Shown piece by piece: positions 25,025-37,560 of a stretch of DNA of 64,000 nucleotides. How positions within the stretch are numbered: position 1 is the stretch's first letter; every line of letters starts with the position of its first letter. The notes under the pieces were generated by a model. The model was not told the DNA's origin. It worked only from the letters and a program-made list of their open reading frames with translations, and searched no databases. The stretch is from Molossus alvarezi (taxonomy: Eukaryota; Chordata; Mammalia; Chiroptera; Molossidae). The stretch covers positions 3,596,001 through 3,660,000 of the forward strand of contig CM073899.1 of the NCBI GenBank assembly GCA_037176705.1, in the 5' to 3' direction. Both the position numbers and the translations under genes were made by a program.

Positions 25025-25575
25025 CATGAGGTTATTTTATTTTTAATCTTTTCAATTCTCTTTTTTAATTCTCTTTTTTTTCTTCATTGACCCTCTCCAC
25101 CCTGCCCGCGTGCTCCTGCCTCCCATTCAGGCCTTCGCTGCACAGTTGTCTGTGTCCATGGCTTATGCACACGTGCATATAAGTTCTTTAGTTAATCTCT
25201 TCCCATCCCCCACCCCTCTTCCCTCTGAGGTTCCTCAGTCTGCTTCCTGCTTCCATGTCTCTGGCTCTATTTTGTTCATTAGATTCCACATAGAAGTGAG
25301 ATCATGTGGTATCTCATGGTCTGTCTCTCATTGGCTTGTTTCACTCAGCATAATACTCTCCAGGTCTTCCCATGTTGTCTCAAAGGATAAGAGATCTTTC
25401 TTTCTTACAGCTGCGTAGTACTCCATTGTGTAATGTACCACCGCTTTTTATCCATTCGTCTACTAATGGACACTTGGGCTGTTTCTAGCTCTTAACGATT
25501 GTAAATAGTGCTGCTATGAACATAGGGGTGCATATATTCTTTCTGATTGATGTTTCAGGCTTCTTAGGATATGGT
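25025..25575 (-). mobile_element. L1 3' end, antisense
   Basis: A T-rich tract at 25028-25085 leads into antisense L1 3' UTR and ORF2 C terminus. Landmarks are CAGCTGCGTAGTACTCCATT (antisense of NGILLS), TTTATCCATTCGTCTACTAA and ATAGTGCTGCTATGAACATA. The same landmarks occur at 57990-58110. It is truncated near 25575. Confidence 0.88.
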
Positions 25576-25964
25576 AGATGAGTTTTGATGGGCAGAAGTG
25601 TAGAGGAGCTGAATTCAGGTTCTGCTTAAAGAACTGAGGCCCACGGCAAGGTCCCAAGGACTAGAGGTGTCCAGGGGGAGGTGTCTGGGCAGTTATGGGG
25701 CAGGGTGTGAGTACTGACTGCTGGGACATGACACACCGCAAATCCTCTATGTTTGTCCTCAGCCTGGGGCCAGCTGTCGACACGTTGCTGTGGGCACACG
25801 CTCTCCGTCTGGGCCCTGCCATCAGCTGCAGGCGGGAGTGCCGTGGCCTTGAGGGCTGGAGCACGTGCTCCGGCCATGCCTCTGTCCTGTCTGTGCAGAG
25901 AAGAGCGAGTTGCCATACGAAGTCAATGGCTCAGTTTCTATGCTTTGCTTTCTTAGTGTTGAAA

Positions 25965-26145
25965 CACAGTCTCCCTGTTCAGACATCCGTCCAGCAGCTG
26001 TTTTTGAGCATCGCTCTGTGCTGAGCACGTAGGAGTGTGACCCACTGGGATTCAGTGACTCAAGTGGGTGAGTGTCAGCTCTCAGGAAGCTTCCGTTCTG
26101 GGGGAGAGACAGATGAGATGACATGTAAAATAAACTAACAATGAA
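25965..26145 (+). mobile_element. L2/MIR-like relic
   Basis: TTTGAGCATCGCTCTGTGCT GAGCAC, AGGAAGCTTCCGTTCTGGGG and GAGACAGATGAGATGACATG resemble the common old 'tgagcacctactatgtgccagg' repeat. Confidence 0.5.
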
Positions 26146-26569
26146 CCACTGCGTCATATGAGGGCGACTTGGAGTCGAAGGGTCAGGAACTAACTCTTTC
26201 TGAGAACTTCAAACCTAACCTAAGATCTAAGAAGAGGAGCCAGGCATATAAACATAGTGATGTCAACATCCTTCCGGCCAAAGAATCAGCCAGCGAGAGA
26301 GACGGACACAGACATGTGCCCGGAAGAGAGCGTTCCCCACTGAAAGTCTCCTCTCTCCCTGGACGCCCTGCCTGGTCTCCCTGAGAGCCAAGGATGGGCA
26401 GCGACTGGTCTCTGGTGACTCCGATAATTTTCTGCCCTATTTTGAAAATGCCACTACAAAGAGGAGGGTGGGTCCTTTCTCGATGCTGCTCTCCTCCCAG
26501 CAAAAGAGCCTAGAACGTGTTTCTGTAACAGCTGTTGGGGACTTAGTAACGTCCCTGTTCTGTGCTGGA

Positions 26570-26700
26570 CCCTACAGGCATGACGTGGTCCCATGTCACT
26601 CTCGGGATAAGGAAAGAGTTTCCTCCAGTTTGCAGGTAAGTAAACCAGGGCACACAGCTGTCCAATGGCAAAGCTGAGGTCAGACTCGGATTTCTCTGGG
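26570..26700 (+). mobile_element. MIR-like relic
   Basis: TAAGTAAACCAGGGCACACA GCTG and TGGCAAAGCTGAGGTCAGAC match the 'cacacagctagtaagtggcagagctggg' part of old mammalian SINEs. Confidence 0.45.
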
Positions 26701-26825
26701 GACTCCTTAAAGGACAGAGGAGAGGAGCTGAGGCCACGTCAGTGTTCTGGACGCAAGCTCCGCCCTCTGGGTACGTACAGGTGGCTGAGGGCTGAGGGGG
26801 TCTCCAGCTGTGCACATGTGACCAG

Positions 26826-26857
26826 CACACACACATGCACACACACAAACACACACT
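26826..26857 (+). repeat. CA-type microsatellite, interrupted
   Basis: Imperfect CA repeats (ACACACACATGCACACACAC) with a small interruption. Confidence 0.85.
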
Positions 26858-27231
26858 GAAAACTCCAGCTGTCTCAACCCTTCTGATTTCTGGGGGTGCT
26901 ACCCCGCGATGCCGATGAACGCTGCTGTTACCAGAGAGGCAGTACATGTCCAGAAAATCAGAGACTCGGAAGTTTAAAAACAAAATGCAAAGAAAAAGAA
27001 AACGAATTTAGAATGTGCAATATGGGCAAAGGAAATGATCCATTAGAAATAGCAATGTCACTTAAAAATGTCATCTCAAGGTTTGTCATCTAGAAAAAAA
27101 ATTAAGCATAAGGAGCTGTCTTCGCTCAGGTAAGAAGTCACCTGAGAGTCAGGACTTACATGTTTGAGGAGGAAGCATCCAAGCATCTCAAGGGACAGAG
27201 GAGAAATTTCAAAGAAAAAAATGAACAGTGG

Positions 27232-27453
27232 GCCCGGCCGGTGTGGCTCAGTGGTGAGCATTGACCCTGCACCAAGAGGTCACCGGTTCAATTCCTGGTC
27301 AGGGCACATGCCCAGGTTGTGGGCCTGAACCCCAGTGGGGGGCGTGCAGGAGGCGGCCAATTGATGTTCTCTCTCATTGACGTTTCTACCTCTCTTCCTC
27401 TCCCTTCCTCTCTCTCTAAAAAAAAAAAAATCAATGAAGAAAAAATTTATTAA
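27232..27453 (+). mobile_element. VES-type SINE with perfect target duplication
   Basis: Head GCCCGGCCGGTGTGGCTCAG, box B GGTTCAATTCC, tail TCTCTCTAAAAAAAA..TCAATGAAG. AAAAAATGAACAGTGG flanks both sides (ending at 27231 and 27470). Confidence 0.95.
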
Positions 27454-27655
27454 AAAAAAATGAACAGTGGCACATAGAATATTCTACTATCTGTTCAATA
27501 TAAGCCAGCAGACATTTTTAATGACCATAACCGACCCTCACACCCTTCCCTTTGATGTGAGCCCCTGGGTAGATTTACAGAGAGCTGGGAGATGTATTGT
27601 CTACCAATTTCCAGTTAAAGCCTGGGAGGGCTCCACTGACTTGTGCCTACAAGCT

Positions 27656-28155
27656 GGGACCCAGGGCCCCTGCGGTGTGAGTTCCACACCCCCCTCCTCA
27701 GGGACCCAGGGCCACTGCGGTGTGAGCTCCACACCCCCCTCCTCAGGGACCCAGGGCCACTGCGGTGTGAGCTCCACACCCCCCTCCTCAGGGACCCAGG
27801 GCCACTGCGGTGTGAGCTCCACACACCCCCCTCCGGGACCCAGGGCCACTGCTGGTGTGAGCTCCACACCCCCCTCCAGGATCAGGGCCACTGCGGTGTG
27901 AGCTCCACACCCTCCTCAGGGACCCAGGGCCACTGCTGGTGTGAGCTCCACACCCCCCTCCAGGATCAGGGCCACTGCGGTGTGAGCTCCACACCCCCCC
28001 CTCCGGGACCCAGGGCCACTGCTGGTGTGAGCTCCACACCCCCCTCCTCAGGGACCCAGGGCCACTGCTGGTGTGAGCTCCACACCCCCCTCCTCAGGGA
28101 CCAGGGCCACTGCGGTGTGAGCTCCACACACCCCCGCAGGGACCCAGGGCCCGTG
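27656..28155 (+). repeat. Minisatellite, 45-bp unit, about 11 copies
   Basis: Units begin GGGACCCAGGGCCACTGCGG and continue TGTGAGCTCCACACCCCCCT. The first four are 45 bp and almost identical. Later ones alternate between a GGGACCC..CTGCTGGTG form and a shorter AGGATCAGGG form. Both strands stay open because of the 45-bp period. Confidence 0.96.
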
Positions 28156-29458
28156 GGAACTGCGGCTTAGCTGACCAGCACAGCTTCTTTGTGGCTAGCA
28201 GATCTTTCCTTGTCTAGGCTAGCCAATCTCTTAGCTTCGGGAGACTCCTGTTCTTCAAATCAGAAATGCTTGATGGCATTTTTAAACAATTGTTAACAGA
28301 AAAATAATTGGGCTTATACTCTAATCAACTGGCACATGCCACATTCAGAAGCCAAGTAAATCACACACCGTCAAATGCGTAGATGTGTCTGTAGACTACA
28401 TATTTCTATATCCTTAGCGAGATGCCAAATATCAGATCGAGGGGCAACAGGTTTCTAGTTTTCTAAACTAGGAACACAGCGAGTAGAAACTCTTGGAAAA
28501 TAAAAACTATTATAGCACACCAAAAAATGTTCAACAACAGGCTAGCAGTAAATACCTAATCATTGACGTTCCCAAGGGAAGAAAGAAGGCAGGTGAGCAG
28601 AAATCGTAAAGAGCAGAAATCAAGGGCATTTAAAATATTTCACAAAACTGAAGGACTTCGAGTTGAAACCAAAAGACTCCCTGAGGACCCCACATGATAA
28701 ACAGCAACAAAAATCGGTGGTCGGGAAAGTTTGCAACACCGGGAATACAGCCGAGACCAGCGTTTCCCGTGAGAACTCGAAGGCCATGACCTGAGGATCA
28801 GGTAGAAGATTAACTTTGTCCTCCTCAGGCAACAGCAGGAACAGGGCAAGTCATCACATTCTTTGCGAACAGAATGTCCAGTGCACATTCCATCCCAGCC
28901 ACGCGGCCAATCAGGAGACGCGGCAGAGTAAATACCTTTCCAGACATCCGAGGTGTTTGAACTTCCGCCAAGGTATGTGGTCCTCCAGCTCCGGAGTTTT
29001 CCCAGGAATCTCTGGAGAATGTTCACCGAAAAAGAGAATAAGCAGGGAGAGGGGAAGACCTAGGGTCCAGGAGGAAAACAGGAAAATTAACAGAAAGCCC
29101 AAGTGCGGGGCCGCTTCACATCGGCCGGGAGAGCCGCTGGGCCAGACTGGGAGGGTGACTGAGCAGTGTCCAGAAGAAAGCCAACGAGCAGAGAAAGGCA
29201 AGTGATAGATGTGCACGTGAGGCAAGTCCATTAGGGAACCACTGCAGGACTTCAGAAGAGTATACAGAATACGGTACACAGAAAACTAAGCAAATATAAA
29301 AATATCTCAGGGGAAGTCGGAAAGTTACGTAAAAATAGGAATGTAATCACAGCACATTATGTGAGTCACACTGCGAGGTCACAGTAATGCAGTCGGTGCA
29401 GATTGATCTAACCCAGCGCTGCTGCCCCTAATGGACAGGGAGTGCCTGAGAGACCACA
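28156..29458. other. Unique AT-moderate DNA between two minisatellites
   Basis: No gene or interspersed repeat that I can name. Confidence 0.5.
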
Positions 29459-29925
29459 CCCTCGTCTGTGTACAGGAACACCCTCGTCTGTGTACAGGAA
29501 CACCCTCGTCTGTGTACAGCCTGGTCTGTGTACAGGAACACCCTTGTCTGTGTATAGGAACACCCTCATCTGTGTATAGGAACACCCTCATCTGTGTATA
29601 GGAACACCCTCGTCTGTGTATAGACTGGTCTGTGTACAGGAACACCCTCATCTGTGTACAGCCTGGTCTGTGTACAGGAACACCCTCATCTGTGTACGGC
29701 CTCGTCTGTGTACAGGAGCACTGTCATCTGTGTACAGGAACACCCTCCTCTTTGTACAGCCTGGTCTGTGTACAGGAACACCCTCATCTGTGTACAGGAA
29801 CACCCTCATCTGTGTACGGCCTCGTCTGTGTACAGGAACACCCTCGTCTGTGTACAGCCTGGTCTGTGCAGAGGAACATCCTCGTCTGTGTTCAGGAACA
29901 TCCTTGTCTGTGTACAGGAAAGGCG
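29459..29925 (+). repeat. Composite minisatellite, 22-bp and 16-bp units
   Basis: A 22-bp unit TCTGTGTACAGGAACACCCT(CG) alternates irregularly with a shorter unit TCTGTGTACAGCCTGG or its variant TCTGTGTACGGCCTCG. The array has about 22 units. The core TCTGTGTA is constant, and substitutions such as ACA to ATA mark subgroups between about 29550 and 29625. Confidence 0.95.
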
Positions 29926-30306
29926 ACAGCTGTTGCTGGGCCTCCAGACACAGGACCGCAAGGTCCTTGGAGAAACGGCCGGTTCCAGGTCTGGAGTGAG
30001 GACCACACAGACAGGCCCGGGACACCTCGTCAGGCCTGAGATTGCGTAGTGGTGGCCGGGCGTTCACTGTGGTGATCTCTCTGCCTTTGTTTGTGCTTGA
30101 AACTGTCCATCATAAAAACTGAAAAGTGGTTTGGGAGTATCACGGGGAAGCAACGGGAGCACTTCTAGCCAGTGAACTTCAGGACCGTGGGCTGGGTTAC
30201 AATAAGGATGTAAACTGAACAACGAATGAATTGTTAAGTGGTTAATTGAAGAGGCAGAATCAGCAAATCTGGGCAAATGAGTGAACTTTTCTGGGACTCA
30301 GATTTC

Positions 30307-30382
30307 CCAACGTGTGCGCACACACACAGGCGAGCGCATACACACATACATGTACACATGCACACACACACATACACGCACA
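30307..30382 (+). repeat. CA/TA/GCA imperfect microsatellite
   Basis: A purine-pyrimidine alternating tract of CACA, CATA and CGCA steps about 75 bases long; such tracts can adopt Z-DNA. Confidence 0.85.
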
Positions 30383-30792
30383 CTGCATGTAGCCACACTT
30401 AATTATATGCAGTTTCTTGGAGAAGCCACCTCTGTTAAATAGTCCTGTGTCCACTCCCCACGCACCCCAGTCCAGGCTGGCAGGGCCGTAGCCCTTGTAG
30501 ATAACGGGGGGAGGAGCTGGCCGCCCATCGCTCTCTGTGCCTCAGTCTATTAGTTACGCTGCGTGAATTCCAAGCCCTGGGAAGATCAATCATGTCCAAG
30601 AAGTTATTAGAGCGAGAGACTGTGCCCGGGGGGCTGCGGGGGGCTGCGTGCTGCCTCGTGGTTAATGTCGTTCACTTTGACTCTGGTTCCGGATGGATTT
30701 AGTTTTCACAGCAAAAAGGAAGAAGAAAACAAGTCCAGAAACCTGAAACGGACCAAACTAAGAAATAAATGACCAGGAGAAGAAAAGCACGA

Positions 30793-30874
30793 TTATATTT
30801 TATCATATCATATTATATTATATCATATTATTATATTAATTCTATTGTATTTATTATATTTATATTATATTATG
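30793..30874 (+). repeat. AT-rich simple repeat (TATAT/TCATAT)
   Basis: About 80 bases made of TATATT, TCATAT and TTATAT steps with no G until the end. Confidence 0.9.
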
Positions 30875-32414
30875 TTGCTGTCAGATTCTTGAGAGCAGGA
30901 ACCGTATAATTCATCTTCATATCCAGAGATGATACTGAAAATGTTGAACAAATGATGTGGGCGAGGCTGACCGCCCCCACCCGTGGAGCTGCCCGGTGCT
31001 GGGAGACACGGCCCCGCCCACCCTTCGTGCCCAGCACTGTGCCTGGCACGGACAGAGGAATGAGCAAATACCCACATGCCCTTGGCAGACCACCCCAGCC
31101 GAGCCCGGCTCCCTAGGACACCTACTATCACTCTACTGTGTCCTTCAGACTCAGTGTCCTTGCACAAGGCTGGGGCGGGGGCTGCAGGACCACAGAGCCA
31201 TGTGACCATCCCCAAACTGTTAGCCATAGACTCAGCTAGCCCAGGGCTCTGTGACGGTCACCAAAGCCTTGAGATTCACTGAGACTAATCTCAGTGACAC
31301 AGAAAGCCGTCCAAGCTACATGGGCTCCCATCCTGCCCCTCCCTCAGGTCTAATCTTCCCCTGAGCCCCCTGCCCTGCCCCCACTACCGCCAGAGGCCTT
31401 GATAGCCGCCACCTGCACCGAAACAGTGATTGCCTGTCGCCCTTTTCAGGGCACCGACTTTGCGGTCCTGACCAGCACCCTCCTGGGGCAGGGCCCAGAC
31501 TCGCCTGGAGACTCCCCAGGCCTGGCTGTCGGCCTCCTGGGCAGCACCCCATTGCTGTCGTCAGGGTTTGCTTTGCGCTCTTCCTAGAAGAGAGGGATCA
31601 GGAGAAAAACTGAATAAAAACAAAGAGAAAACTGGAAATATAAGAAAAATGCGTTAAGACCCTTAGGTCGTGTGTGGTCTGCGCCCTGGTGAGCCCGGGC
31701 CCTGAAGCGGTGAGCAGGTCTGGCGGAGAGAGGCGTTGAGAGGCGGAGATGCGCCTGGGCGAAGGAGGCGGAGGGAGACGGGCTCCAGGCTCCGGGGCGG
31801 GAGGCACTTGATTTTCTGGGTGGGACCAGAGCATAGTTTAGGGGCTTCAACCCACCGGGCATCTCAGATGCTGATGATCTCTGATTTTTATTTTTTTGAC
31901 GAGTATATAAAGAGTAGAAAAACAACTCATTTATCTCCTCTAGAAAGAAAAGACCATAGGGGTTCATTTAAATTATTTAAATCCTGTTTCCATAAAGACT
32001 ATTTGCACAGATGGTGCCTTCGCAGCTGGTCGCTGGGGAGCACTGATGTCAGTGTGGCACCTCAGCAGGCACTCAGTGATTCCTTAGCCCTGGCGGAGGT
32101 GAACCCGTGCGCACGTGTGTGCGTGTGTGGCGTTGCTCGAGAAATACTCTACGCAGGCCAGCTCTACAATGTACATGTAAGGAGAGACATTGAAGAATTG
32201 GAATGAGGATTTGCTTATACATAAACGGCATCCCCGCACCTGAGGGCTGGGGAGGGGCGGAGGTGATGGTGGAGGACCCACCCCCTCCCTGACACACACC
32301 TGCAATAGTCCAGGTAGGACAGCCGCCCAGGGAAAGCGGAGAGTAGGGAGGGCTGGGCAGGAATGGGCAGCCGGAATCCTCTCCTGGCATCTCTGACCAG
32401 CCTGTGGCCTTGAT
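30875..32414. other. No recognised feature
   Basis: Unique DNA. A GC-rich patch near 31680-31800 holds short frames without family resemblance. Confidence 0.5.
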
Positions 32415-32822
32415 CACAGGAAGGTGTGGTACACACACAATGGAATACTACTCAGCCATAAAAAAGGATGAAATACCACTGTTTGTGACAACATGAATGG
32501 AGCTTGAGAATATCACACTAAGCGAAATACGTCAATTGGAAAAAGCTAAGAACCCTAGGATCTCACGCATACATGGGAGATGAAACTGAAGCCCATAGAC
32601 ACAGACAACAGTGTGGTGGTCACCAGAGGGGAGGGAGTAGGGAGTTGTAAAGGGTAAAGGGGGACAAGTATGTGGGGTCAGAAAGAGATTCGACTTTGGG
32701 GGGTGGACACAGTGCAATATGCAGATGTGCAATATACAGACGATGGATCATAGAAATGTACACTTGAGACCTAGATCATCTTATTAGCCAATGTCACCCC
32801 AATAAATTGAATTAAAAAGTTA
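32415..32822 (+). mobile_element. L1 3' end, sense
   Basis: AATGGAATACTACTCAGCCA (the ORF2 YYSA segment), GACAACATGAATGGAGCTTG and a 3' UTR with GGTCACCAGAGGGGAGGGAG are classic L1 C-terminal and 3' UTR wording. It ends ACCCCAATAAATTGAATTAA. Stops show it is old. Confidence 0.88.
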
Positions 32823-34539
32823 CTTTAAAACTGCGAGCACTGACTGGGAGCGGGAGGCGCCGGAGATGAGTGTGTGCCTTCCGTGGTGCCCACACTCACC
32901 GCTCACAGGGACACTCCGCTGAGGCTGCCTGTTTGCAGTCGCTCAGTACGTCCCGTGATTCTGTGCTGGTTCTGCTGCTGGCCAGGCTTGTCCAAGCGCA
33001 GGGTTGGCGTTTTCCCTCCCACACTCCCCTTCGCCTGTGAGGACTGACGTGCCCACCCTCTGCTGCAGGAGATCCATGTGTCCTGAGACCCACCTGGGTC
33101 ATCGTGTGCCCTGCAGTGAAGAGACAAATGCGTCAACAAGCTAGGCTTCCCGGAGGGCGTGCCAGCCTCGCTGGGCACCAGGCACGGGGTCTCAGCCCTG
33201 CTGTGCCCAGCTCCTCCCACAGGGCCCAGCCCCCTTCTCTCCTGCACCATCCCTCCAGTCTCCTGTGAGAAGTCCCTCCCCAGCCCCTCCTCTTCCTAGA
33301 CTCCCTCCTTCTGAGCTAGGGGAGGGGAGGAGCAGGGCTGAGCTAGGGGAGGGGTACAGCCAGGGCTCCTCCATTTTTTCCAAGTCCATTTGAATTCATA
33401 GCACCGGGCTGTTGGCCTTGGGGCCTTCTTCCTGAGCTCGTCCAGAGTGTGGCTGTGTGACCCAGAACAATAAGGAGGACAAGCTGTGTCTCCACCTTTT
33501 GTCCCCAGAAACCATCTCGAGTCCATGGGAAGAAGGGCCAGAGCAAGTCGGTGGGGGCAAGCAAACCACAACGTTAACAGCTCGAGAACTATCTTACCAG
33601 GCGCGTTTAAATCATTCATGGGCACTGCAATCCCTTAATAGTAATGGACTCAGAGACATTTTAAAACAGCATTTAGTAAAATATTTCCAAGTCTGACAGT
33701 GCGACAGTGGGGCTTCCTCCTCCAGACAGGCTTCCTGGGCCCGGAGAGCCTGCTGTGGTTAAACTGAAAGCTTTGCAGCCTTTTAGACAAAAACCTGAAA
33801 TTAAAAAAAATCAATGTTGTCCTTTCCCAAAACCATTTACCAAACAAATGAATTACTGTGCTATTTTGAGCGCGAGCTGACCTCCACGAGGCCCGGGGGA
33901 CACTTTAATACACTTACTGTCTAACAAAGCAGACAGCCGGACAGAGAACAGGAGGGTCATTCTGTGTAAAGAAACGCCGGATGGCCAAGAACACCAGGAG
34001 CTTTTCACCGAGCTGGGTGCATGGTTTTCAGAGGAGTGAGCTCCTCAGGGCCCCCGACTCGAGGAGCGTCCCGTCCACGCTGAGATCCCACGTTTCACTG
34101 GGACCACGGTGCCAAAGGCTGGCACGTCCTGGAAGCCCATCCCAAAAGCCACATCAGTGACCTCTTTCACCCACAAGTGTGCCAGCCATTCATTCCCAAG
34201 GTCTGTGTATAGGAGCAGCTCAGACAGGGCCCACAGCAAACGGCCCTTTCTGCTTTCGACGGAGCCTCCGCTCAGCGCCTGGTTGGATCCGAGGTCCCTT
34301 GTTTCAGGTGATGAACCTGAGCTTGCCTGACCTTTCAGGGCCCAGGGGAGGCTCCGAGTCCAGCAACCGTGACTCCCCCTCCTCTCCCATCCACTGTGAC
34401 AAAATGATGACTCTCAGCACAGCCATCACACAGGGCTGCCACGAGACCTCGGATTCTTTCTTCCTTCTTTTAATGGGCACGTGGGTCTCCTTGAGGTTTT
34501 GGAGACACCGGCAATAAATAAATCAATAGTATGTAAATA

Positions 34540-34760
34540 ATTACATTTAGACGACATTCTAGGAAAAAACTGTAAGAACAGTGGTCCCAGGGGTTGAGTG
34601 TGGGGGCGACTTTAACATGTAGCAGGAGGGAGTTTGGGGGTGATGAGGCTGTTCTGTATCTTGATGGTAGAGGTAGACCCAGGACTCAGCATTTGTCAGC
34701 AGTCATAGAACTGCACACCCCAAAACTGAAGTTCTCTGTATGTAATTTTTTTTTTTAAAG
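34540..34760 (+). mobile_element. Old L1 3' UTR fragment
   Basis: TTTGGGGGTGATGAGGCTGT, TCTGTATCTTGATGGTAGAG and ATAGAACTGCACACCCCAAA followed by a T/A-rich end match the common end of old mammalian L1 3' UTRs. Confidence 0.7.
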
Positions 34761-35376
34761 TGCACAGAGGAGTTTGGAAAAAATAGTTGAAATCACAGGC
34801 TTTGTCTCCCATTCTTCTTATGACATCTGGGGAGGGCATCTCTTCTGCACTGTTATTCAGATATCGCCTGATCGTCTTCTGTAACTGACTACTGTGGCTG
34901 TCACAGTGTTTATAGCAGAGCAGGTGCGCCCCAGCCTGTCCAGCACGAGCAGGACGTCTTCGTTATTTCTGACCCCCATCCCCTCCTGACCATCCTCCTT
35001 GAGCCCTTGCCGGCCGCCACGCTTTCCCCTGAAAGTGTCTGTTTGTTTTCCATCCTGAAACTCTGGTGTTGACCAAAACGCCCCCTCCCCTCCTCGCGTC
35101 ACGGAGAGCAATCATCTGACCACGCAGATTGTTTACTGATAAAAGTCAGCGGGGTTTGGAGTTCTCACTCATGCCGGTGTCTCCAGAAGCCAGGCTGCTC
35201 GTGTGCCCGAGCAGAACGGCCCCTTGGGTGGAAACTGCGAGTTAATGAGGCACCTGTCTGCAGCTCCGGGCACGGTGCCCGTGTGCCTGCCTGCTCCTTC
35301 CTCGGGTCCATCTGAGCGCCTCCCATCCCCCCGAAACACCAAATAATGGGACTGTGGTCAGTCCATTTCCTACAGA

Positions 35377-35411
35377 GTGTGTGTGTGTGTGTGTGTGCAT
35401 GTGTGTGTGTG
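35377..35411 (+). repeat. GT microsatellite
   Basis: About 17 GT dinucleotides with a single GCAT interruption. Confidence 0.92.
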
Positions 35412-37113
35412 AGTTCCTTCAAAAGAATGAGGAATGGAGTTTTCTGGAACACCTCTGCAAAAATATCTCTGACAGAAGAAACAGTACTTTTTCTTTCCAA
35501 TAAAGGAAGTTCCTAGTTGGTACATAGTGTCACTGGGATCAATCTAGGGTACTATCTCTCCCAGTGAGAGGAGCCCTGGGTCATTTAAGGTAGCTATTCC
35601 TACAGAATATCCCTTACAGTGCTTGTGTGGTCAATAGAAACAAAGCACTTGGAGGTCCCCCAGCTCTCTCTCCTGCTGGCCCGTTTTAGGATCTCGTGGT
35701 GAGTATCAGATGTGTCGGGTAGAGCTACATCAGCTTGCCTTTGTACTCTCCACACCGTGATTTTCCTTGAGCTCCTCCCCTGGGAACCACTTAAACTCCT
35801 GCGGATAATTAGGGACCTGTTCCTACATTCACAGGGAAAGCAGTTTGGCCAGAAAACAGTAGGTTGATTGGAGTTTTGGGCTCATAATTGCAGAAACTTC
35901 AAAGCCACCAGAGCCCCGCAGAACCTCTGAGAGGCTCACTTGTCCCACAGATCTGTATTCTCTCCACCGACTCAGGCCGGGATTGTATTTCTCTGTGGCC
36001 TCGAAGCGCCACTGTTGCCTTGACGACAAGGGAGCCACTGACGGGAACAGAAGGGAGTAGGGGCCGTCCCAGCACCATGGCTCCTGGTACTTGCTGCAGT
36101 CTCTGAACCCCGACTGGCCGAGTGCCTCGTGGGGACTAATCCAACATTCACCCACGTCAGCGGTGGGTTGTTACAAAACGTTCGACCTGTGACCACAGCC
36201 CTCCCACAGTGATCTCGACAGACCGAAGGCCCTGCCCCGAGCTTCGAGGCTCCTCAGGACCTCAGTACGTTTTTGAACTGAGATTATATTCTTTGACCAT
36301 GAATGTATGTTGTCCTAACTGATTTCCCACCATGGTTAATGAAAAAAATATTTGGACATGTGCTTACACAATTACATAGAGATATGTGTCTAATGACAGG
36401 AAACTGAAAACAGGCAGTTTCCCTGTGTTTCTGAGCTTCTCTCACTGGTCTTGCACTTGATCTTGTTCATGTTTCATGGATTTCTAGGATTTGAAATGCA
36501 AAGTCAATAACATCATCTTTTACTCTGAAGTATATCATAATAATCTCTCCAAAGTTACTATAAGAAGAATCCCTGGTGTGTAAGACATCCTGAGATCAAA
36601 TATGTCGGTATCGGTCACTGTCAGATTCTCCATCCAGTTTCCAAACACCGAGAGCCGGAGGCGAGCCTGCCTCTTCAGAATGCCACTTTCTGAACCGCGG
36701 GACCACCACGTCTTAGCATCAGTGAGTATCCGCGTTAGTGAGCCCGAGTTCTCGTCTGTCGGGAGGGGAACATCACACAGAGCAGAGGTCACCGTACTAG
36801 TCACCGTCTGGCCTCAGAGAGTCGCCCCAGACGAACCTATACCTTGGCAAGGCGTCACCTTGCTCCTGCAGGGGGCGCCTCGGTGCCCCCAAATCAGGCC
36901 CAGTGCTTGTCCCCCGAGCCGCCGATGACTTGCACCTGCTTCCTCAACACGTTAGCTGCCATGTGTGCTTTTGAATATAAAACGCCCCAGATGGCTCCTC
37001 CTTTTTTAAGTCAATGCTCATTCATTCTTAAAAAAATTGCCAGGAAGCCCTAACCGGGTTCAGGCTCTTGCTCAGCACTGGGAATTTGTCTGTGAACGCG
37101 GCGGACGGAAACG

Positions 37114-37198
37114 CCGGCCACGGGGACGCGCCGGCCACGGGGACGCGCCGGCCACGGGGACGCGCCTGCTACGGGGACGCGCCGGCCACGGAGAGAGA
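37114..37198 (+). repeat. GC-rich 17-bp tandem repeat, five copies
   Basis: Five units of CCGGCCACGGGGACGCG occur, the fourth changed to CCTGCTACGG.. and the fifth ending in GGAGAGAG. It is rich in CpG compared with its surroundings. Confidence 0.92.
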
Positions 37199-37282
37199 CA
37201 GATCGTTCAGAGCGGCTCGTTCTCGGGCAGCACTTCTTCCGCGGAGCCACCTGCTAAAGGTCATTTTCACCAATAAACCGTC

Positions 37283-37560
37283 GCCCTGGCTGGTGTGGCT
37301 CCGTGGATAGAGCGTTGACCCTCAAACTGTAAGGTCAAGGGTTTGATTCCTGGTCAAGGGCATGTACCTGGGTTGCAGGTTTGATCCCTGGCCCTGTTTG
37401 GATCATGTTCCAGAGGCAACCAATCTATGTGTCTCTCTCACGTCACATCAGTGTTTCTCTCTGTCTCCCCCAAACCCCTGCTTCCACTCTCTAAAATTCC
37501 ATGGAAAAAAATATCCTTGAGTGATGATTAACAAAATAAATAAACAAATGAATAAATCAT
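37283..37560 (+). mobile_element. VES-type SINE
   Basis: Head CCCTGGCTGGTGTGGCTCCG, box B GGTTTGATTCC, tail TATCCTTGAGTGATGATTAA. Long form with an inner GTTTGATCCCTGGCC segment. Confidence 0.9.

Larger units (their letters stand above)
32823..37113. other. Mostly unique DNA
   Basis: Apart from the L1 tail at 34540-34760 and the GT repeat at 35377-35411 I see no feature. No exon is supportable. Confidence 0.5.

Noticed and set aside
27467..28170. Repetitive open frames on both strands
   Set aside because: Generated by the 45-bp minisatellite, and open on both strands alike.
8781..29925. CRISPR array
   Set aside because: Repeats are head-to-tail without unique spacers and the DNA is mammalian nuclear.
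29379..30067. Repetitive VFLYTDEG / VCVQEHPHLCT frames
   Set aside because: Generated by the 22/16-bp minisatellite.
37082..37200. CpG island promoter
   Set aside because: The CpGs come almost entirely from the 17-bp tandem repeat and no transcript start or exon is apparent.
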